Assembly: GCA_024362935.1 (NCBI GenBank)
Contig: JANCRA010000120.1
Location: forward strand, 503,501-567,500
Origin: Setophaga petechia
Taxonomy: Eukaryota > Chordata > Aves > Passeriformes > Parulidae
Length of the DNA: 64,000 nucleotides
Direction: 5' to 3'
Shown here: positions 61,476-64,000 of the stretch, piece by piece
How positions within the stretch are numbered: the first letter of the stretch is position 1
Layout: each line of letters begins with the position of its first letter
Position numbers and translations under genes: made by a program
Notes under the pieces: model-generated
Told to the model about the DNA's origin: nothing
Database searches by the model: none
The model's input: the letters and a program-made list of their open reading frames with translations, nothing else

Positions 61476-64000
61476 CTTGAAAGGAAGGCGTCTTAGACAA
61501 CTTTCTTTTACATTTTGCAAAACACACTGCAGTCCTCTATGCAACTTCTAGAGCACGATAGGAGATGTTTAGTGAGCAGGAAGGTTTTCTCCTTGCGAGA
61601 CATAGTGAAAAAGCTATTTGCTTAGATGTAGGTGACAAGAAACACTTACTGCAGTGCACTGAAAAGCTAACTGCTACACAGCACTGCGATTGTGTTAGCA
61701 GCCTGCAAAGTGCTAGAAAACAGTACTTTCCCACTCTCTTGCCTTTCCCTTCACATTAATACTTGAAAGGAAGGCATCTTAGACAACTTTCTTTTTCTTG
61801 TGTCAAAAAACTCTGCAGCCCTCTCTGTAACATCTACAACACGATGGAAGTTGTTTAGTGAGCAGGAAGGTTTTTTCCTTGCGAGACATACTGAAAAAGC
61901 TTTTTCCTTAGATGTAGGTAAAAAGAAACCCTTACTGCAGTGCACTGAACAGCTAACTGCTACACAGCACTAGGACTGTGTTAGCAGCTTGCAAAGTGCT
62001 AGAAAACAGTACTTTCCCACTCTCTTGCCTTTCCCTTCACATTAATACTTGAAAGGAAGGCGTCTTAGACAACTTTCTTTTACATTTTGCAAAACACACT
62101 GCAGACCTCTGTGCAACTTCTACAACACGATGGAAGTTGTTTAGTGAGCAGCAACGTTTTCCCCTTGCGAGACAGAGTGAAAAAGCTTCTTGCTTAGATG
62201 TAGGTGACAAGAAACACTACAGTGCACTGAACAGCTAATTGCTACACAGCACTAGTACTGTGTTAGCAGCTTGCAAAGTGCTAGAAAACAGTACTTTCCC
62301 ACTCTCTTGCCTTTCCCTTCACATCAATACTTGAAAGGAAGGCGTCTTAGACAACTTTCTTTTACATTTTGCAAAACACACTGCAGCCCTCTGTGCAACT
62401 TCTACAACACAATGGAAGTTGTTTAGTGAGCAGCAACGTTTTCCCCATGCAAGACATAGTGAAAAAGCTATTTGCTCAGATGTAGGTATCAAGAACCACT
62501 TACTGCTGTGCACTGACAAGCTAATTGCTACACAGCACTGCGATTGTGTTAGCAGCTTGCAAAGTGCTAGAAAACAGTACTTTCCCACTCTCTTGCCTTT
62601 CCCTTCACATTAATACTTGAAAGGAAGGCGTCTTAGACAACTTTCTTTTTCTTGTGTCAAAAAACTCTGCAGCCCTCTCTGCAACATCTACAACACGATG
62701 GAAGTTGTTTAGTGAGCAGGAAGGTTTTCTCCTTGGGAGACATAGTGAAAAAGCTATTTGCTTAGATGTAGGTGACAAGAAACACTTACTGCAGTGCAGT
62801 GACAAGTTAATTGGTACACAGCACAGGGATTGTGTTAGCAGCTCTCAAAGTGATAGAAAACAGTACTTTCCCACTCTCTTGCCTTTCCCTTCACATTAAT
62901 ACTTGAAAGGAAGGCGTCTTAGACAACTTTCTTTTTCTTGCTGCAAAACACACTGCAGCCCTCTGTGCAACTTCTAGAACACGATAGGAAATGTTTAGTG
63001 AGCAGGAAGGTTTTCTCCTTGCGAGACATAGTGAAAAAGCTTTTTGCTTAGATGTAGGTGACAAGAAACACTTACTGCAGTGCACTGAACAGCTAACTGC
63101 TACACAGCACTAGGATTGTGTTAGCAGCTTGCAAAGTGCTAGAAAACAGTACTTTCCCACTCTCTTGCCTTTCCCTTCACATTAATACTTGAAAGGAAGG
63201 CGTCTTAGACAACTTTATTTTACATTTTGCAAAACACACTGCTGCCCTCTGTGCAACTTCTACAACACGATGGAAGTTGTTTAGTGAGCAGCAACGTTTT
63301 CCCCTTGCGAGACAAAGGGAAAAAGCTATTTGCTCAGATGTAGGTATCAAGAAACACTTACTGCCGTGCACTGACAAGCTAATTGCTACACAGCACTGGG
63401 ATTGTGTTAGCAGCTTGCAAAGTGCTAGAAAACAGTACTTTCCCACTCTCTTGCCTTTCCCTACACATTAATACTTGAAAGGAAGGCGTCTTAGACAACT
63501 TTCTTTTTCTTGATACAGAACACACAGCAGCCCTCTGTTCAACTTCTAGAACATGATAGGAAATGTTTAGTGAGCAAGAAAGTTTTCTCCTTGGGAGACA
63601 TAGTGAAAAAGCTTTTTGCTTAGATGTAGGTGACAAGAAACACTTACTGCAGTGCACTGAACAGCTAACTGCTACACAGCACTAGGATTGTGTTAGCAGC
63701 TTGCAAAGTGCTAGGAAACAGTACTTTCCCACTCTCTTGCCTTTCCCTTCACATTAATACTTGAAAGGAAGGCGTCTTAGACAACTTTCTTTTACATTTT
63801 GCAAAACACACTGCTGCCGTCTGTGCAACTTCTACAACACGATGGAAGTTGTTTAGTGAGCAGGAACGTTTTCCCCTTGCGAGACAAAGGGAAAAAGCTA
63901 TTTGCTCAGATGTAGTTATCAAGAAACACTTACTGCCGTGCACTGACAAGCTAATTGCTACACAGCACTGCGATTGTGTTAGCAGCTTGCAAAGTGCTAG
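61476..64000 (+). repeat. Nine units after module 4, running off the window
   Basis: Units start at 61476, 61762, 62048, 62330, 62616, 62902, 63188, 63474 and 63760 (the last cut by the window edge). They repeat 53031-55555 at an offset of 8445 bp, including the 4-bp loss near 62217, CATCAATAC near 62324, TTTATTTTACATTTTG near 63214 and CTTGATACAGAACAC near 63510. The array continues beyond the window. Confidence 0.9.

Larger units (their letters stand above)
1..64000 (+). repeat. 286-bp satellite array filling the window
   Basis: Sequence seen: the motif CTTGAAAGGAAGGC(G/A)TC recurs about every 286 bp from base 1 to the end, always in the same orientation, giving about 224 units. Usual unit length is 286 bp; 282, 284, 285, 287 and 288 bp variants come from small indels. 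Each unit runs CTTGAAAGG, TTAGACAACTTTCTTTT, a class-specific segment, CACGATGGAAGTTGTTTAGTG, GTGAAAAAGCT, GATGTAGGT, AAGAAACACTTACTGC, GTGCACTG, GCTACACAG, GTGCTAGAAAACAGTAC and TTTCCCACTCTCTTGCC. Almost every unit has a ScaI-type AGTACT, and most have one or two CTGCAG sites. Units differ mainly by shared class-defining substitutions and less by private changes, which is typical of concerted evolution. Both window edges lie inside the array. I do not recognise the family; unit length and sequence do not match alpha satellite (171 bp) or other satellites I know. Confidence 0.97.

Noticed and set aside
1..64000. CRISPR array
   Set aside because: Repeats are long and contiguous, with no short repeat alternating with unique spacers and no cas genes.
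1..64000. CENP-B box or telomeric repeats
   Set aside because: I found no match to TTCG....A..CGGG in the ordinary or diverged units, and no TTAGGG runs.
1..64000. Polyadenylation signals for array transcripts
   Set aside because: I noticed no AATAAA in the ordinary or diverged units. A full string search would settle it.
1..64000. Bacterial or phage origin for the window
   Set aside because: No operons, ribosome binding sites or dense coding. Satellite organisation and CpG patterns fit a eukaryote.

Overview
The whole 64 kb is one continuous tandem-repeat array, a satellite or macrosatellite. The basic unit is about 286 bp and there are roughly 224 head-to-tail units, all in one orientation. 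Neither end leaves the array. I see no conventional protein gene, no rRNA or tRNA, no recognisable transposon and no CRISPR array. Frames of about 64 to 95 codons stay open in many units on both strands, but nearly all begin at TTG or GTG, and they look like by-products of sequence sharing between units. The host is most likely a eukaryote, probably a vertebrate. The reasons are the satellite architecture with nested higher-order repeats, the CpG-to-CpA/TpG pattern of variation between units, and an embedded CpG-dense segment with ETS-like and E2F-like sites. I do not recognise the satellite family and cannot name the species.

For description I count a unit from the C of CTTGAAAGG. Left halves fall into four classes: A (GTGTCAAAAAAC), B (ACATTTTGC or ATATTTTGC), C (GCTGCAAAAC, GCTGTAAAAC or CTACAAAAC) and D (TTACAGAAC). 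Right halves fall into three: i (TTAGATGTAGGTGACAAG ... GCAGTGCACTGAAC), ii (CAGATGTAGGTATCAAG ... GCCGTGCACTGAC) and iii (GCAGTGACAAGTTAATTGG ... CTCAAAGTGATAG). Left and right halves assort partly independently.

Layout: 1-3716 is a mixed lead-in. 3717-9998 holds two near-identical 3141-bp, 11-unit higher-order repeats. 9999-13961 is an 8-unit repeat, one full copy and one shortened. 13962-37691 is a mosaic of longer-range duplications, with offsets of 4288/4289, 5148, 7684, 10009/10867 and 10294 bp. From 37692 onward a distinct 1587-bp module appears four times (37692, 41565, 51444, 59889), each time embedded in ordinary units. Each module has four full, strongly diverged units (286 to 288 bp), a fifth truncated one, and a roughly 200-bp CpG-rich promoter-like segment that replaces about 45 bp of that fifth unit. 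The surrounding 8 to 10 kb was duplicated along with the modules, so 41279-49155 is nearly repeated at 51158-59030, and 50872-55555 at 59317-64000.

The most interesting element is this module: a candidate promoter trapped in and amplified with a satellite, followed 18 bp later by a splice-donor-like GGTAAGC, in an array where one unit class carries acceptor-like pyrimidine tracts ending in ACAG. Whether it drives transcription of the array is inference. Hybrid units whose two halves come from different parents show that in-register unequal exchange shaped the array.
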